NCBI GenBank assembly: GCA_950054155.1
Contig: CATLOT010000012.1
Location: 28,275-92,274 of the forward strand
DNA length: 64,000 bases
Direction: 5' to 3'
Source of the DNA: an uncultured Bacteriovoracaceae bacterium
GTDB lineage: Bacteria > Bdellovibrionota > Bacteriovoracia > Bacteriovoracales > Bacteriovoracaceae
Shown: piece after piece, positions 17,576-26,571 of the stretch
How positions within the stretch are numbered: position 1 is the first letter of the stretch
Layout of the letters: the number at the start of each line of letters is the position of its first letter
Position numbers and translations under genes: made by a program
Notes under the pieces: generated by a model
What the model saw: the letters and a program-made list of their open reading frames with translations, nothing else
The model's database searches: none
Told to the model about the DNA's origin: nothing

Positions 17576-18701
17576 AGTAGCTTTCCAAATTCTTAATCAT
17601 ATCGGGCACATTAAATTTTTGACAGATTAGTCGATAACCATTTTCACGAATCTGATGGAAGAGGTGAGGATGTCGGTCCATTAGATTGAAGGCGTGAAGA
17701 AGGTTCTCTTCAAGTTCATGGCTTGCACCCTCTCCAATAGAATCAAAGCTAAGACCCGTTACTTTATTTATGAGCATATCGGGAGTACCACCTTTATTTG
17801 TTCCAATGACAAAAGCCCTCTGAATCATCGCCTCCGCGACAACAAGTCCAAAGGGCTCAGGTATTTTTGAGGTATGAAGATAAAGATCACAATGATTCAT
17901 CAAAGTATGAAGATCTTCCCGACGACCAAGATATGTTACATTATTAGAAAGATTAAGGTTTCGTGTTAGGCTTTGAAGATAGTCGTAGTATTTCTGGTCT
18001 CTCGCAACTTTTACATCTCCTGCGATATAAAGATGGCAACGACTTTTCTCCAAGGGGTATTTTTTAAAGATGTTACTTAGGGCTTTTAGGCTTGTCTCAT
18101 ACCCTTTCCAAGAGCAAATTCGTCCGGCTGTGAGAATTGTTCTTTGATGTTGTGAAGGAAATGGTGATTCAGTAACATGGACTTCAGTCTTAGGAATACC
18201 ATAAGGACAAATATAGTGCTTACTTGAGTCACATAAAAATAGGGGCTGGGACTCATGAGTTGACTGGGTATAAGAGCTATTGAAGAGAATTTTGTCGTAG
18301 GAAAAAAAAGAGGCTATTAAGTCAAGTACCCCTCCTACTGGACCGTGTTGATACCAAACCTTCTTGAGGGATTCATGAAAAGGGAAGGCTAGAGAAGCAA
18401 TGATATGGGCGTAAGGCATCGTTGCATTAATTACTTTCCATTGGTGCCTCTTTTGAAGTGTCCTGATCTCTTTTATAGCCTTAAGGAGCTTGAGAGGATG
18501 AGTTAATTTAAAGGTATTTTTTAAGACAATACAATTAATACCCTTTTCCTCGAAGATTTCGACACCTGAGCCGTTATTAAAAAAAAGAACAGTCACGTCA
18601 TACTGACCAAATTCTCTGTGGCCAATAGCTGCTTCGAGAATAAAACGCTCCGCTCCTCCAAGGTATCCATTGGGGCTAAAATAAACGACTTTTCCTTTCA
18701 A
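17568..18701 (-). CDS. GT4-family glycosyltransferase
   Basis: A GT-B fold transferase of 377 residues. The N-terminal Gly-rich loop is GYLGGAERFILEAAIGH. The C-terminal Rossmann domain shows ILTAGRICSWKGYETSLKAL, VTYLGRREDLHTLMNHCDLYLHTSKIPEPFGLVVAEAMIQRAFVIG (the E-x7-E donor-site region) and GGTPDMLI. It should use a nucleotide sugar to extend a polysaccharide or glycolipid. It leads a two-gene minus-strand operon with the methyltransferase and is divergent from the zinc dehydrogenase. Confidence 0.92.
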   Translation of the reverse strand: MKGKVVYFSPNGYLGGAERFILEAAIGHREFGQYDVTVLFFNNGSGVEIFEEKGINCIVLKNTFKLTHPLKLLKAIKEIRTLQKRHQWKVINATMPYAHIIASLAFPFHESLKKVWYQHGPVGGVLDLIASFFSYDKILFNSSYTQSTHESQPLFLCDSSKHYICPYGIPKTEVHVTESPFPSQHQRTILTAGRICSWKGYETSLKALSNIFKKYPLEKSRCHLYIAGDVKVARDQKYYDYLQSLTRNLNLSNNVTYLGRREDLHTLMNHCDLYLHTSKIPEPFGLVVAEAMIQRAFVIGTNKGGTPDMLINKVTGLSFDSIGEGASHELEENLLHAFNLMDRHPHLFHQIRENGYRLICQKFNVPDMIKNLESYYE

Positions 18702-18782
18702 TACTGCCTCAGATTATCTCTTTAAAGAATGAATTAAGTGTTCTTATTTTACACAAAATTTGAAAAGTAATACAATTTTACC

Positions 18783-19820
18783 ATGTCGAATCATTACATC
18801 TATGACCCCGATCTAGAGGGCTTTTCAAAAGTTGAATCAGGGGAACATTCTGCCCTTAAGAGGGGAGAGGTTCTCATTAGCGTGAAAGTCGTCGGTATTT
18901 GTGGCTCAGATATTAACCGATTGGTTCATAAGATAGATAAGCCTGCAATAGGACATGAGTGGGTTGGTAAAGTTCTTCGCTCTGAAAGTGATAGGTTTAA
19001 AAGTGGAGACTGGGTGACAAGCGGTGCTCATGTCGCATGTTTAGAGTGTCCTCAATGTAAAAATGGGATTTATTCGCAATGTACCCAACGTAAGCTTCTT
19101 GGTGGCGAGGGTGTTGCGACGATTTTGGCTCAAGAAACGGTCTTACGTGAAGAAGAATTGATACCTCTCCCTACTCCAAGAGATGAGAAAGAGATGAGAA
19201 GGATGTCTCTCTTAGAGGTAGCCTTTATTGGTGATTGTGCTTTCAGTCAGGCGAAAAGAATTGGTCTTCAAAAAGAGGATAAAGTCTTGGTTTTTGGAGC
19301 AGGTCCAGTAGGACTCTTTAGCGCTCTTGCATTTAAAGAACGAGGATTCGATGTCAAAATTATTGAGCCTAGGAAGGAGCGTCTAGGACTAGCTGAAGAG
19401 GTAGATATTGATACAGTTGCTTTCTCTAGAGCTCTTATAGAAGGCAATCATTTTAATAAATATGACGTAGTTGTCGACTGTAGCGGGGATAGCTATGGTG
19501 CGGGTGCTATTAGCGTTCTTGGAAAATTTGCAAAAATTTTTGGCAAGGTGGTAATTGTTGGCCGCTATAAGAAAGCAAACTTAATTGAAATGGACTTTTT
19601 TGAAAAAAGTCTCGTAGCGGCTTGGGTTAGTAACCATCAACATTCTGAATTTTTAAAGTCTATTGAGTATTGGTTCTCAAGACTAGAGAAAATCCCTGAT
19701 TCCTGGCAAACAGCTTTTCCTATTGAGCAGATTAATGAAGCTTTTGAAGTAGCAAAAACGAGAAGTCACCTTAAGTGCTGCCTCTATTTAAATAAGAAGG
19801 AGGGGGTACATGATGAGTAG
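18783..19820 (+). CDS. zinc-dependent medium-chain dehydrogenase
   Basis: The first half has GICGSD (catalytic zinc Cys), GHEWVGKV (zinc His/Glu) and a structural zinc site made by CLECPQCKNGIYSQC, all four Cys present. The second half has the NAD(P)-binding VLVFGAGPVGLFSALAF motif. This is the sorbitol/threonine dehydrogenase branch of the MDR superfamily, oxidising a sugar or polyol hydroxyl. It overlaps the following glycosyltransferase by 11 bp, so a role in making a sugar for the surface glycan is likely but the substrate is not visible. Confidence 0.9.
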   Translation: MSNHYIYDPDLEGFSKVESGEHSALKRGEVLISVKVVGICGSDINRLVHKIDKPAIGHEWVGKVLRSESDRFKSGDWVTSGAHVACLECPQCKNGIYSQCTQRKLLGGEGVATILAQETVLREEELIPLPTPRDEKEMRRMSLLEVAFIGDCAFSQAKRIGLQKEDKVLVFGAGPVGLFSALAFKERGFDVKIIEPRKERLGLAEEVDIDTVAFSRALIEGNHFNKYDVVVDCSGDSYGAGAISVLGKFAKIFGKVVIVGRYKKANLIEMDFFEKSLVAAWVSNHQHSEFLKSIEYWFSRLEKIPDSWQTAFPIEQINEAFEVAKTRSHLKCCLYLNKKEGVHDE

Positions 19821-21138
19821 GATACCTCGTCATTATCCACTGTGGGATGATTGTAATACAAGTATGAATATACTTTATGAGCGAATAGAAAAGTATTTTC
19901 AAGAGCATCATTTCCATTTTAAGAACAGACTCTACAGTGACTTTTACAAGGGCGTTGATCTGTGCTGGGAATCTAATGAAGTTGTTGATGTTATTACTTT
20001 CGGAGATACCATTCGTAAGATCTTTCAATCTGGAAACTTAGTTCAAAGTGATCTCAGGTTTTGGAATATTTGTGAAGCCTTTAGAAAACTACAAAATGAC
20101 TTGATCTACAATGGTCAAAATATTGTTAATGTCATAGAACGAGAGAGTCTTTTTGAAAGTCAAGACTCTACAAATGTCGATCTTTCAAAGCCGATTGATT
20201 TGATCTATGCCGGAAGAATCTCTAGACAAAAGAATATTGGGATGCTCATTCGGTTTAACGAACAACTAAACCGTGAAGGAATACCCTCTAGGCTTCACCT
20301 TTTCGGGAGTTATGACAATCGTTATCACGAACACCTCGGTCGTCAACGCTATAGTAACTATGAAACGGAATTAGCCTCACTTATTAGTAAATGTCGATAT
20401 AAACCGCAGTTCTATGGCCGTGTAGGAAAAAATGAATGGCTTGAAAGAGATTACGATCAACCAATTGCTGTTAGCTTAAGTACTTTTATCGGTGAGGATT
20501 TTGGGGTTTCTCTTGCACAGGCTAGAGAGAGAGGTTGGCCAGTGCTTTGTAGTTATTTTGGTGGTCACAAAGATATAAGGGGAAATCAAATTGCCCATGT
20601 CCCAAGCTTTTATTGCCAGGGAGAGCTTCTTCCTGAACAAATGAAAAATGCTCTGATTGAACGGGCTGTGATGGCTTTTAAAGACGAGGGATTTCGCTTA
20701 CATGATCCATCCATTGGGCCAAATTACAGTTTAAACCTCTATGAAACAATTTGTTTAGAGGAAATAGATCGATACCGACGAGAGCTTGCGAAAACTATCG
20801 GAAGTTCTCTCTATTGGTTAAATTTGGAGTCAATGGATAACTTTGCAGACACTCAGAATGGCTCTCTTTTTATTAGAAAATGCTTATATTATTTGGAAAG
20901 TGAAGGTGTTGAGGGGGAGCATGTTTTCGTCTTAAGCCGAAACTTTAGTGACAGTGATAATGAATTCTTAAGAGAACAACTTAAAAAAACTTCATCTAGC
21001 GTGAAGTTATATTTTCTGAATGAAGATGAAATAAGCTTTAAAGATAACCTTTTTCTTTTAAAGCGAGCATCGAAGGTTTTGGGAATGCCTTCGGTAACAA
21101 TGAAAACACAAAAGCTCCTTAAGGAGCTATTTCCTTAA
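19810..21138 (+). CDS. glycosyltransferase, GT4-like, with C-terminal extension
   Basis: The central part shows GT-B donor-domain signs: DLIYAGRISRQKNIGMLIRF, LHLFGSYDN, PQFYGRVGKNEWL, and VSLSTFIGEDFGVSLAQARERGWPVLCSYFGG with the acidic donor-site residues. Two ATGs in a row follow a strong AAGGAGGGG, so the start is secure. Residues about 290-442 are unassigned and include a segment (VEGEHVFVLSRNFSDSD) that could be a second domain. The gene is coupled to the dehydrogenase and converges on the aminotransferase, overlapping by 20 bp. Confidence 0.8.
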   Translation: MMSRIPRHYPLWDDCNTSMNILYERIEKYFQEHHFHFKNRLYSDFYKGVDLCWESNEVVDVITFGDTIRKIFQSGNLVQSDLRFWNICEAFRKLQNDLIYNGQNIVNVIERESLFESQDSTNVDLSKPIDLIYAGRISRQKNIGMLIRFNEQLNREGIPSRLHLFGSYDNRYHEHLGRQRYSNYETELASLISKCRYKPQFYGRVGKNEWLERDYDQPIAVSLSTFIGEDFGVSLAQARERGWPVLCSYFGGHKDIRGNQIAHVPSFYCQGELLPEQMKNALIERAVMAFKDEGFRLHDPSIGPNYSLNLYETICLEEIDRYRRELAKTIGSSLYWLNLESMDNFADTQNGSLFIRKCLYYLESEGVEGEHVFVLSRNFSDSDNEFLREQLKKTSSSVKLYFLNEDEISFKDNLFLLKRASKVLGMPSVTMKTQKLLKELFP

Positions 21139-22306
21139 GTACTTCTTTTAAAGTCGTTATACCGTTAGGATTTTCGATAAAGTTAAGTTCAATTCTTATA
21201 ACCTCTCCTAATAGCTTTATAGTCGTAAGGTAGTCTTGTTTTTTATATATATATTCATGATTGGTTAAGTTATACGGGTTTAGACCATTGACGTAGTAGT
21301 GATCCTTTGTCATGCCTTTAAACCACCGCCAGCATGCATGAGCTGGCCGTAAGTAGGGAGGAGATGCTTTGATTCCCCGATCAAGAAAATTCTTACTCTT
21401 ACTAATAGCAGTCATAGGGTCAGAACAGCTGATATGGAGGATGCTTCCAATATCTCCTTCTTTATCATGGCCCAAATGAACTTTAAGGCCAAGTGATTTT
21501 GCAAAATCAATGACATCAGCTTTGGTGTCACGAAGAGATTTTATAATATTTGGGAGTCGAGTCATCTGAACTCTTAGCATCGAAGAATTGATTTCATTTA
21601 AACGAGTAGAGAGACCAAAAAAGCTAGGAATTTCAGTGAGTTGGTCCTTAAATGTTTGCCCGAATTGACACGGGGTGTCGTGTGTGGACAGTGCTCTGAG
21701 AAAGGTTTTTTTTTGAGAGTTGTCTCCAATTACTAAAAGTCCTCCTTCTCCACAAGTAATGACTTTATCCATATTAAAGCTAAAAGCTCCAAAGGAGCCT
21801 ATTGTTCCTACTGGTTTTCCTTGGTACGAGCCTCCGCATGCTTGAGCTGCATCTTCAAAAAGAAGGATGTTTTTTTCGTGGCATATCTGAAGAAGGCCAT
21901 TGAGGTTACATATCAGTCCATCGATATGAACAGCTATTATTCCTTTTGTTCGAGAGGTTATCTTTTTTCGAACATCCTCCAAGTCAATTGTAAGAGTGTC
22001 ATCAATGTTGGCTATAATGGGAATTGCTCCAACCTGCATAACGGCACTGGCTGTTGCGACAAAAGTATAAGATGGAATTATTATTTCATCACCTGGCCCT
22101 ATACCAAAACTTGCTAACCCGATGACGAGAGAGTTTGTACCTGACGTGTTGAGAAGTGCATAAGGTACATTGAGAAACTCTTGCCATTCTTTTTCACAAA
22201 GAGAGGTTTGAGTTTCTTGCTCTGGACCTTGGTAACGGAAGTATTTTCGTGATTCGATTATGTTATTGATCGCTTCTATTTCTTCTTTTCCGACTTTATA
22301 CATCAA
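21119..22306 (-). CDS. DegT/DnrJ/EryC1-family PLP aminotransferase
   Basis: The family forms amino sugars from keto-sugar nucleotides. Visible features are LLNTSGTNSLVIGLASFGIGPGDEIIIPSYTFVATASAV near the N-terminus, EDAAQACGGSYQGKPVGTIGSFGAFSFNM leading to the PLP lysine K181, then CGEGGLLV, and the RLNEINSSM substrate-site block. The length (395) is normal. The N-terminal third holds the usual PLP phosphate-binding Thr/Ser. It fits the sugar-modification cluster, although its strand is opposite to the neighbouring glycosyltransferase. Confidence 0.92.
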   Translation of the reverse strand: MMYKVGKEEIEAINNIIESRKYFRYQGPEQETQTSLCEKEWQEFLNVPYALLNTSGTNSLVIGLASFGIGPGDEIIIPSYTFVATASAVMQVGAIPIIANIDDTLTIDLEDVRKKITSRTKGIIAVHIDGLICNLNGLLQICHEKNILLFEDAAQACGGSYQGKPVGTIGSFGAFSFNMDKVITCGEGGLLVIGDNSQKKTFLRALSTHDTPCQFGQTFKDQLTEIPSFFGLSTRLNEINSSMLRVQMTRLPNIIKSLRDTKADVIDFAKSLGLKVHLGHDKEGDIGSILHISCSDPMTAISKSKNFLDRGIKASPPYLRPAHACWRWFKGMTKDHYYVNGLNPYNLTNHEYIYKKQDYLTTIKLLGEVIRIELNFIENPNGITTLKEVLKEIAP

Positions 22307-22398
22307 CTATCCCTTGTTTTCTTTCTTGGGTGTCCTTATATAGTAAACTGATAGTATAATGTTCACAATTTTACTCCTCATAAAAATTAGGATCATTG

Positions 22399-22989
22399 AT
22401 GTCTGATGAAAAAATTCTAGCTACTGAAGTTTTAAGAGATATTGAAAAAGTGAAAAAAGATTTAGAAGAAGGTCTGCAAAATAAGGATGTTAATATCCTT
22501 CAAGAAAAAGTTAAAAATTCTAATATAATCTTGGATGAACTCTCTCAGTACTGTAAAGAAGTTGTAGATGAAGAAAGGGTAGTGACTATGAGCCTTAATG
22601 TTTTTTTAAAAAAATGTTTTTCCAGATGGCATAAGAAGTTTTGGAGTATTGACATAATAGGAACATCGAATGCCTCGGTTGATGTGGAGTGCTCTGCCGT
22701 AAAGCTTAATCGCGCTTTTGAAAATATCATTTTGAATTCATTGGAAGCAGAAGCAACAGAGATCAAAATTCATGTTGATAAAACCCTTATCTCTTTTATT
22801 GATGATGGCAAGGGAATCTCACAAGAGGATATTACTAAAATTAAAGAAACTGGTACCACAAAAGAAAAAGGGCGTGGATATGGCCTTTCAATGGTCAAAA
22901 ATTATATTTCAAAATTAGGCTGGACTCTTGAGCTTAAGAACAACAAGAAATCTCGGGGGACAACGGTAATTTTTCACCTAAACACTTAG
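22399..22989 (+). CDS. orphan histidine-kinase-type ATPase domain
   Basis: The protein is 196 residues from ATG 22399 (a TTG lies just before). Residues about 90-195 are a HATPase_c domain: N box AFENIILNSLEAEATEI, G1 SFIDDGKGIS, and G2 GRGYGLSMVKNYISKLG. The first 60 residues are a charged helix without any histidine, so no phospho-accepting HisKA site exists. It therefore is an ATPase domain without its own dimerisation/phosphotransfer part. It could phosphorylate a partner in trans (see the 61-residue protein at 25956), or act as an anti-sigma-type kinase. It is monocistronic. Confidence 0.8.
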   Translation: MSDEKILATEVLRDIEKVKKDLEEGLQNKDVNILQEKVKNSNIILDELSQYCKEVVDEERVVTMSLNVFLKKCFSRWHKKFWSIDIIGTSNASVDVECSAVKLNRAFENIILNSLEAEATEIKIHVDKTLISFIDDGKGISQEDITKIKETGTTKEKGRGYGLSMVKNYISKLGWTLELKNNKKSRGTTVIFHLNT

Positions 22990-22991
22990 TA

Positions 22992-24419
22992 TTAGTAGTT
23001 AGTGCTTGCTTCTTCCGGTGTTGTGATCATTGAACCTATGAGATAAGTCAGAACGCCAGCCATGATGCCTGGTGCTACTTCATAGAAAGCGCCTGATAGC
23101 CCCGCAGCCTTCCAGGATAATGTTGAAATTATACCCGCTAGAATCATGGCAATACCCAGGCCTTCTGAGACTTTCTTATCGAGTGTATAGACAAAAAGAA
23201 GTGGGCCAAAAGAGGCTGCTAGAATACTCCATGAAAAGACAACAAGCTCAAAGACATTAGATCCTCCATAGAGCGCAACAAAGAGAGCAATGAGAGTGAC
23301 TCCTGCTGTTGCTAATTTAGTTGAGAGAAGGTCATCTCTTTTCTTTGGCATAAGATCTCGTGTAAAGGCAGCACTACAGCTCAAAATCTGTGAGTCTGCT
23401 GTGGACATCGTTGCCGAAAAAAGCCCTGCGAGCACCACGCCAATGAGAACATCTGGGAGTAGCTGTTGGCTCATTGTTGGAAGTGCTAATTCAGCATCAA
23501 AAGCCTGAGCCTCAGGAAGAATTACTCTTGAAACAAGACCTACACCATAAGTCAGAATAGTGAAGGCGATATAGAATGAGTAATAATAGATCTGAGTTTT
23601 CTTCATATTATTAGTATTATCAATTGTCATAAAGCGGATCATAATATGGGGTTGGCCGATGACGCCAAAGCCAGCAAAAACCCAGCCTAAAATGAAAAAG
23701 AAGACGCCTATTCCATTGTCCCAGGGAAGTCCGGTGGGGGCGACACTAAGATAGGTCGGAGACACTTTATCAAGCTGGTTAAAGAGAGAGGAAAGACCAC
23801 CAGCATCTTGGACACCGACAATAAAGAGGGCGGCCATCGCGATAATCATAACAAAGGATTGGGCAGCATCTGTCCAAATCGAGGCTCGAATTCCACCACT
23901 GAGGCAATAGGCAAAGACAATGATGGCACCAATGATAGCGCCTGTGTTGTAGTTCCAATCAAAGAGAACATGAAGTGCTTTAGATCCTGCTTTGAATTGA
24001 GCAGCAGCATAAATGCCAAGAAAAAGGACAGTGATGATACCAACGATGAAGCGTAGCTTGCGATAGTCCGTTCCATGCCAGCGTGAAAGGACCCCCCCAA
24101 AGGATAACAGATTTTGCTTTTCTGTATTTGCTCTTAATTTCTTATGAACATAGCGGGCCATAATGAGGTCGCCTAAAATCCAACCGACCATAAGCCAAAT
24201 GGATTGAAGTCCCGAGGTGTAAGTAAAACCAATGAGGCCAATAAACATATAGCCCGAGTTATTGGTGGCCACGGCAGAAAGTGCAGCAAGCCATGGAGGG
24301 ATATCGTGTCCTGCTAAAAGATAGTCGTTATTGCTGTGCTGGGCTTTCATAGAAGAGGAAACACCAATCAAAACAAAAACACCTAAAAAACATAGAAAAC
24401 TTATGACAACTGTGGACAC
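22992..24419 (-). CDS. sodium/solute symporter, PutP-like (SSS family)
   Basis: About 13 membrane segments and typical SSS motifs: NNDYLLAGHDIPPWLAALSAVATNNSGYMFIGL at the N-terminus, a GGIRASIWTDAAQSFVM block, FAGFGVIGQPHIMIRFM (characteristic of the proline symporter branch), and GLFSATMSTADSQIL with the Na+-binding Ser/Thr. The length of 475 is close to PutP. The best guess is Na+-driven import of proline or a similar compound. It stands alone, converging 2 bp from the orphan ATPase gene. Confidence 0.9.
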   Translation of the reverse strand: MSTVVISFLCFLGVFVLIGVSSSMKAQHSNNDYLLAGHDIPPWLAALSAVATNNSGYMFIGLIGFTYTSGLQSIWLMVGWILGDLIMARYVHKKLRANTEKQNLLSFGGVLSRWHGTDYRKLRFIVGIITVLFLGIYAAAQFKAGSKALHVLFDWNYNTGAIIGAIIVFAYCLSGGIRASIWTDAAQSFVMIIAMAALFIVGVQDAGGLSSLFNQLDKVSPTYLSVAPTGLPWDNGIGVFFFILGWVFAGFGVIGQPHIMIRFMTIDNTNNMKKTQIYYYSFYIAFTILTYGVGLVSRVILPEAQAFDAELALPTMSQQLLPDVLIGVVLAGLFSATMSTADSQILSCSAAFTRDLMPKKRDDLLSTKLATAGVTLIALFVALYGGSNVFELVVFSWSILAASFGPLLFVYTLDKKVSEGLGIAMILAGIISTLSWKAAGLSGAFYEVAPGIMAGVLTYLIGSMITTPEEASTNY

Positions 24420-24591
24420 GAAGGCCTCCCGTACAATGAATAAAATTTAACATTGTTACTTTAACAAAATGAGTGGGTATTTATTCTGTGCACATCGCTT
24501 GTTTAGGAATTACCGAACCGACCGAGTTATTTGATCCTGTATTTTCATAATCTTAAGGTTTATAATAGAAGAAATTACCTAAGGACTTGTC

Positions 24592-25560
24592 TTGAAAATT
24601 GTCTTTCAGCATTTAGGAGTACTGCCTGTTGTTAAATATGGTGGTATCGAGCGAATTCTCTTTTGGCATATGAGGGAATTAGCTTCACGTGGTCACAACG
24701 TCGTTCTCATTGGAAATAAGGATTCTGATGTTGAACGCTATGGTATTGAGTTAATTGAAAGTCCCCTAGAGATGGAAGAGGTTGAGGAAGTCATTCCAAA
24801 AGATGCAGATCTTCTTCACTTAACATTTAACTATGAACTCAAGAAAAGAGAGATTCCGGTTCTCTATAATATTCAAGGTAATGGTCAGATTGGGGAGAAG
24901 TTCTCAAGCAATACTGTATTTGTTTCTCGTCGGCATGCTGAAAATCATGGGGCGGAGTCTTTTATATATAACGCTATTGATTTCGAAGAGTATCCTTACA
25001 AAGATCGCCCCTATCGGTTGGATGAGCTTATGTTTTTGGCCAAGGGGTCATGGAGTGTTAAAAATCTCAAGCACTGCGTATGGGCTGCCAAGAAGAGTAA
25101 AAAGAAACTCCATATTGCTGGGGGGCGAACACTTTTACCCTCTCGTTATGTTGTCTCTCATGGAATGGTTGGTGGAGATGAGAAATTAGAGATTCTCAAA
25201 AAAACAGATGCTCTTCTCTTTCCTGTCAGATGGCATGAGCCTTTTGGAATAGCTATTATTGAAGCAATGGCCATGGGAAGCCCCGTTTTTGGTTCTCCCT
25301 ATGGGAGTTTACCTGAATTAATTAATGAAGATACTGGCTTCATTTGTCACAACAAGTTTGAGCTTTTGGATAAGATTCTTCTCAATAAGGACTTTAAAAG
25401 AAGTTCAATTCGCTCCTATACTCAAGAAAAATTTAGTATTTCACGCCTTACTGATGACTATATTAATGCGTATGAACGCATTATAAATGGTGAGTCTCTT
25501 AATAGAGAGATTCCTTCATGGCAGTTAGAGAAGCCTCCTTTAGAGCTTCTAGACTTTTAA
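24592..25560 (+). CDS. GT4-family glycosyltransferase
   Basis: The start is a TTG with AAGGA 7 bp upstream. N-terminal VVKYGGIERILFWHMRELASRGHNVVLIG is the GT-B acceptor-side loop; the C-terminal half has KLHIAGGR, ALLFPVRWHEPFGIAIIEAMAMGSPVFGSPYGSLPELI, with the E-x7-E donor-site motif intact. The protein is slightly short (322 residues) but complete. Its 3' end overlaps the next ORF by 43 bp. It is similar in type to other GT4 genes of this region, though not to one by close copying. Confidence 0.92.
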   Translation: MKIVFQHLGVLPVVKYGGIERILFWHMRELASRGHNVVLIGNKDSDVERYGIELIESPLEMEEVEEVIPKDADLLHLTFNYELKKREIPVLYNIQGNGQIGEKFSSNTVFVSRRHAENHGAESFIYNAIDFEEYPYKDRPYRLDELMFLAKGSWSVKNLKHCVWAAKKSKKKLHIAGGRTLLPSRYVVSHGMVGGDEKLEILKKTDALLFPVRWHEPFGIAIIEAMAMGSPVFGSPYGSLPELINEDTGFICHNKFELLDKILLNKDFKRSSIRSYTQEKFSISRLTDDYINAYERIINGESLNREIPSWQLEKPPLELLDF

Positions 25561-25952
25561 AACGTAGGAGAAAGGATATCGAGTGCCCAACGATTCGTGA
25601 CTTTCAAGAGTTTTTAAAAGAGTACAGTACTAGGCTGGGCAGGTATCAGTACGTAAACCCTATGTATAATAAACGGAAAAAAGCTGCCCCCTATAAATCT
25701 GTTTATCTGATGATGGACAATCGCTATAATCTATTTAGTATCTATGAAGATACAGAGATAGAAGCCATTAGCCAGTTGGCGAACTTTCTTGAAGATTATC
25801 TTGATGGTTTATACCCAGAGCTTAAGGCCCCTTTCGAGTTAGTTCCGAGCAAAAGAGGGAAGCTTCTTACTCCTAAGTCTTTAAAAAGGATCGCCGGCCT
25901 TTACATTGTATGGGTTGGTAAAGCAACCAATCCTGAGAAAGGTCAGTACTAA
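25518..25952 (+). CDS. basic protein of unknown function
   Basis: A 144-residue product, strongly basic at its N-terminus (RASRLLKRRRKD), starting inside the glycosyltransferase gene. The overlap of 43 bp is long but the codon-level continuity and a GAGAG upstream make the start possible; a later start cannot be excluded. The middle has a Tyr-rich segment (RYQYVNPMYNKRKK) and the end is polar. No family recognised. The next small ORF follows after 3 bp, so these three genes probably form one transcript. Confidence 0.6.
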   Translation: MAVREASFRASRLLKRRRKDIECPTIRDFQEFLKEYSTRLGRYQYVNPMYNKRKKAAPYKSVYLMMDNRYNLFSIYEDTEIEAISQLANFLEDYLDGLYPELKAPFELVPSKRGKLLTPKSLKRIAGLYIVWVGKATNPEKGQY

Positions 25953-25955
25953 AAA

Positions 25956-26141
25956 ATGGAAAATGAACAGCTGAGAAAACACATTCATGACATCGTAAAT
26001 AAGGCCGTTGCTTGCCAAAGCTACTTACGCCTCCTTCAAAAACAAGATCTTCAAGGCAAAGAAAAAGAGTACGCTGACAAAGCCTACGCTAGTATCATGG
26101 AAACCCTCGAATCCATCAAAACCCTTCGCTCCGAAGTATAA
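25956..26141 (+). CDS. 61-residue DHp-like helical hairpin protein
   Basis: The product resembles the dimerisation/histidine-phosphotransfer hairpin of histidine kinases and nothing else. Helix 1 contains HIHDIVNKAVACQSYLRLL, where HD-x2-N is the usual phospho-His context, and helix 2 ends with an AYASIMETLESIKTLRSEV amphipathic repeat. It has no ATPase domain. Since the window also holds an ATPase domain without a phospho-His (22399), a split kinase is conceivable. It lies 3 bp after the basic protein gene. The likeness is from inspection only. Confidence 0.5.
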   Translation: MENEQLRKHIHDIVNKAVACQSYLRLLQKQDLQGKEKEYADKAYASIMETLESIKTLRSEV

Positions 26142-26189
26142 CCAATAGGTGCCAGGTTGAGTTTGGTTAGAGAGCCTCTAAGTAGGGCA

Positions 26190-26540
26190 CGACTTGAGCA
26201 TTTGCAACCATTGACGAAGCAGGCTTTCTTCGAATTCTTGATCGAAAAAAAGATATGATTCTCGTCTCTGGTTTTAATGTCTTTCCTAATGAAGTTGAGG
26301 ACGTTCTCCTTGAAATTGAGGGAGTTGATGATGTCGCTGCGATTGGTGTCGATAGTGAAAAGTCTGGCGAGGTTGTTAAAGCCTTTATCGTGGCCAAAAA
26401 TAAAAACATAACGAAAGATGAAATTACAGATTATGCTCGAAAAAATCTCGCTGGTTATAAAGTTCCAAAGATTATTGAATTCGTTGATGATTTACCCAAA
26501 AATAACGTAGGTAAAGGTTCTAAGGCGCGAACTTCGATAA
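26190..26540 (+). pseudogene. 3' remnant of a fadD-type acyl-CoA ligase
   Basis: From about 26193 the sequence encodes [18 protein letters not shown] followed by [18 protein letters not shown] and [21 protein letters not shown], which is the C-terminal domain of long-chain acyl-CoA synthetase FadD, including the hinge DRKKDM and the catalytic-lysine region. The first 430 or so residues of the enzyme are absent. After NVGK one extra base near 26516 breaks the frame; removing it restores the normal end LRRELR and a TAA at 26538-26540. It is a decayed fragment and not a functional gene. It implies a past deletion or recombination at about 26150-26190. Confidence 0.8.
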
Positions 26541-26571
26541 ATGACTCTTGAAACTTCGACTCGAGAGATTA

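Noticed and set aside
26255..26551. 98-residue ORF as an independent acyl-CoA ligase-like gene
   Set aside because: The homology starts upstream of its ATG and the true family ending is in another frame, so it is part of a fadD remnant.
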